From: Methylosinus sp. Ce-a6
GTDB taxonomy: Bacteria > Pseudomonadota > Alphaproteobacteria > Rhizobiales > Beijerinckiaceae
Assembly: GCF_009811655.1 (NCBI RefSeq)
Contig: NZ_BGJX01000020.1
Span: 1-64,000, forward strand
Length of the DNA stretch: 64,000 nt
Direction: 5' to 3'
Positions 63,751-64,000 of the stretch are shown here, in pieces. Made by a program: the position numbers and the translations under genes. Each line of letters opens with the position of its first letter. Within the stretch, counting starts at the first letter, position 1. Below the pieces are notes generated by a model, which saw only the letters and a program-made list of their open reading frames with translations, made no database searches and had not been told where the DNA came from.

Positions 63751-64000
63751 ATGGCGAAGGCATTCGTGTTTCCGGGGCAGGGGTCGCAGGCGGTCGGCAT
63801 GGGCAAGGCGCTGGGCGAGGCCTTTGCCGAGGCCCGCGCCGTCTATGAGGAAATCGACGCCGCGCTCGGCGCGCCGCTCTCCAAGATCATGTTCGAGGGC
63901 CCGGAGGCCGAGCTGACGCTCACCGCCAACGCCCAGCCGGCGCTGATGGCCGTCTCGCTCGCCGCGGTCCGTGTGCTGGAGGCCGAGGCCGGGCTCGATC
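63751..64000 (+). CDS. fabD: Malonyl-CoA:ACP transacylase (FabD), 5' part
   Basis: The first 83 codons of FabD run off the window. The start MAKAFVFPGQGSQAVGMGKA is the family's N-terminus, with the GQGSQ oxyanion motif; LTANAQPALMAVSLAAVRVL follows. FabD loads malonyl groups on acyl carrier protein for fatty acid synthesis. The catalytic GHSLG serine would be just beyond the edge. ATG 63751 is preceded by an ACGAGGCGAG site. Confidence 0.95.
   Translation, partial: MAKAFVFPGQGSQAVGMGKALGEAFAEARAVYEEIDAALGAPLSKIMFEGPEAELTLTANAQPALMAVSLAAVRVLEAEAGLD

Overview
The window is 64 kb of GC-rich alphaproteobacterial chromosome. Gene order is typical of Rhizobiales (now Hyphomicrobiales): secB-fxsA-tim44-mltA-smr, lptB-rpoN-hpf-ptsN, ahcY-divL-tsaE/amgK-murU, and nepR-ecfG-phyR. 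The best clue to the species group is a Tat-exported protein with 13 cysteines at 32545-32982. It matches the copper-storage protein Csp1 of type II methanotrophs, so I infer a Methylocystis/Methylosinus-like organism. That is inference, since no methane or methanol oxidation gene lies in the window.

The window almost certainly holds the chromosomal origin of replication. An AT-rich gap (22279-22735) with DnaA-box-like sites lies between the minus-strand maf-coaE-dnaQ genes and plus-strand hemE, the position of oriC in Caulobacter. To its right run hemE-hemJ-rho-mnmE-mnmG-rsmG-parA-parB. There are two parS centromere sites, one just before mnmG and one inside rsmG.

Layout: (1) 1-4.8 kb: a broken toxin-antitoxin remnant, parC, recO and small DUF genes. 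(2) 5-9.6 kb: envelope genes (GH25 lysozyme, MgtE, polysaccharide deacetylase, a secreted protein with tandem repeats). (3) 9.7-13.5 kb: MaoC hydratase, HAD hydrolase, carbonic anhydrase and a CitE-like lyase, with two copies of a MITE-like element. (4) 13.6-22.3 kb: a Mic60-like membrane protein and HemY, then Smr, MltA, Tim44-like, FxsA, SecB, DnaQ, CoaE and Maf. (5) 22.3-31.6 kb: oriC and partition region. (6) 31.6-40.3 kb: MgtC, Csp1, AhcY with a structured leader, a DivL-type tyrosine pseudo-kinase, a TsaE-AmgK fusion and MurU. (7) 40.3-47.6 kb: a PhaC-like hydrolase and a tightly packed five-gene envelope cluster of unknown product. (8) 47.7-51.6 kb: FumC and the general stress response switch with an EcfG promoter. 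(9) 51.6-56.6 kb: PtsN, Hpf, RpoN, LptB, LeuD. (10) 56.7-64 kb: protease, methyltransferase, MFS transporter, acetyl-CoA synthetase, a beta-lactamase-fold hydrolase and the start of fabD.

The most unusual non-genic signal is a dispersed two-hairpin element (R1, six full or partial copies). Paired base changes in its stems show that structure is conserved. Its second hairpin carries the parS half-sites around a one-base centre, and in one copy the place of that hairpin is taken by the real parS. One copy lies inside and extends the gtrA reading frame. No tRNA, rRNA, CRISPR array, transposase or prophage gene was seen.
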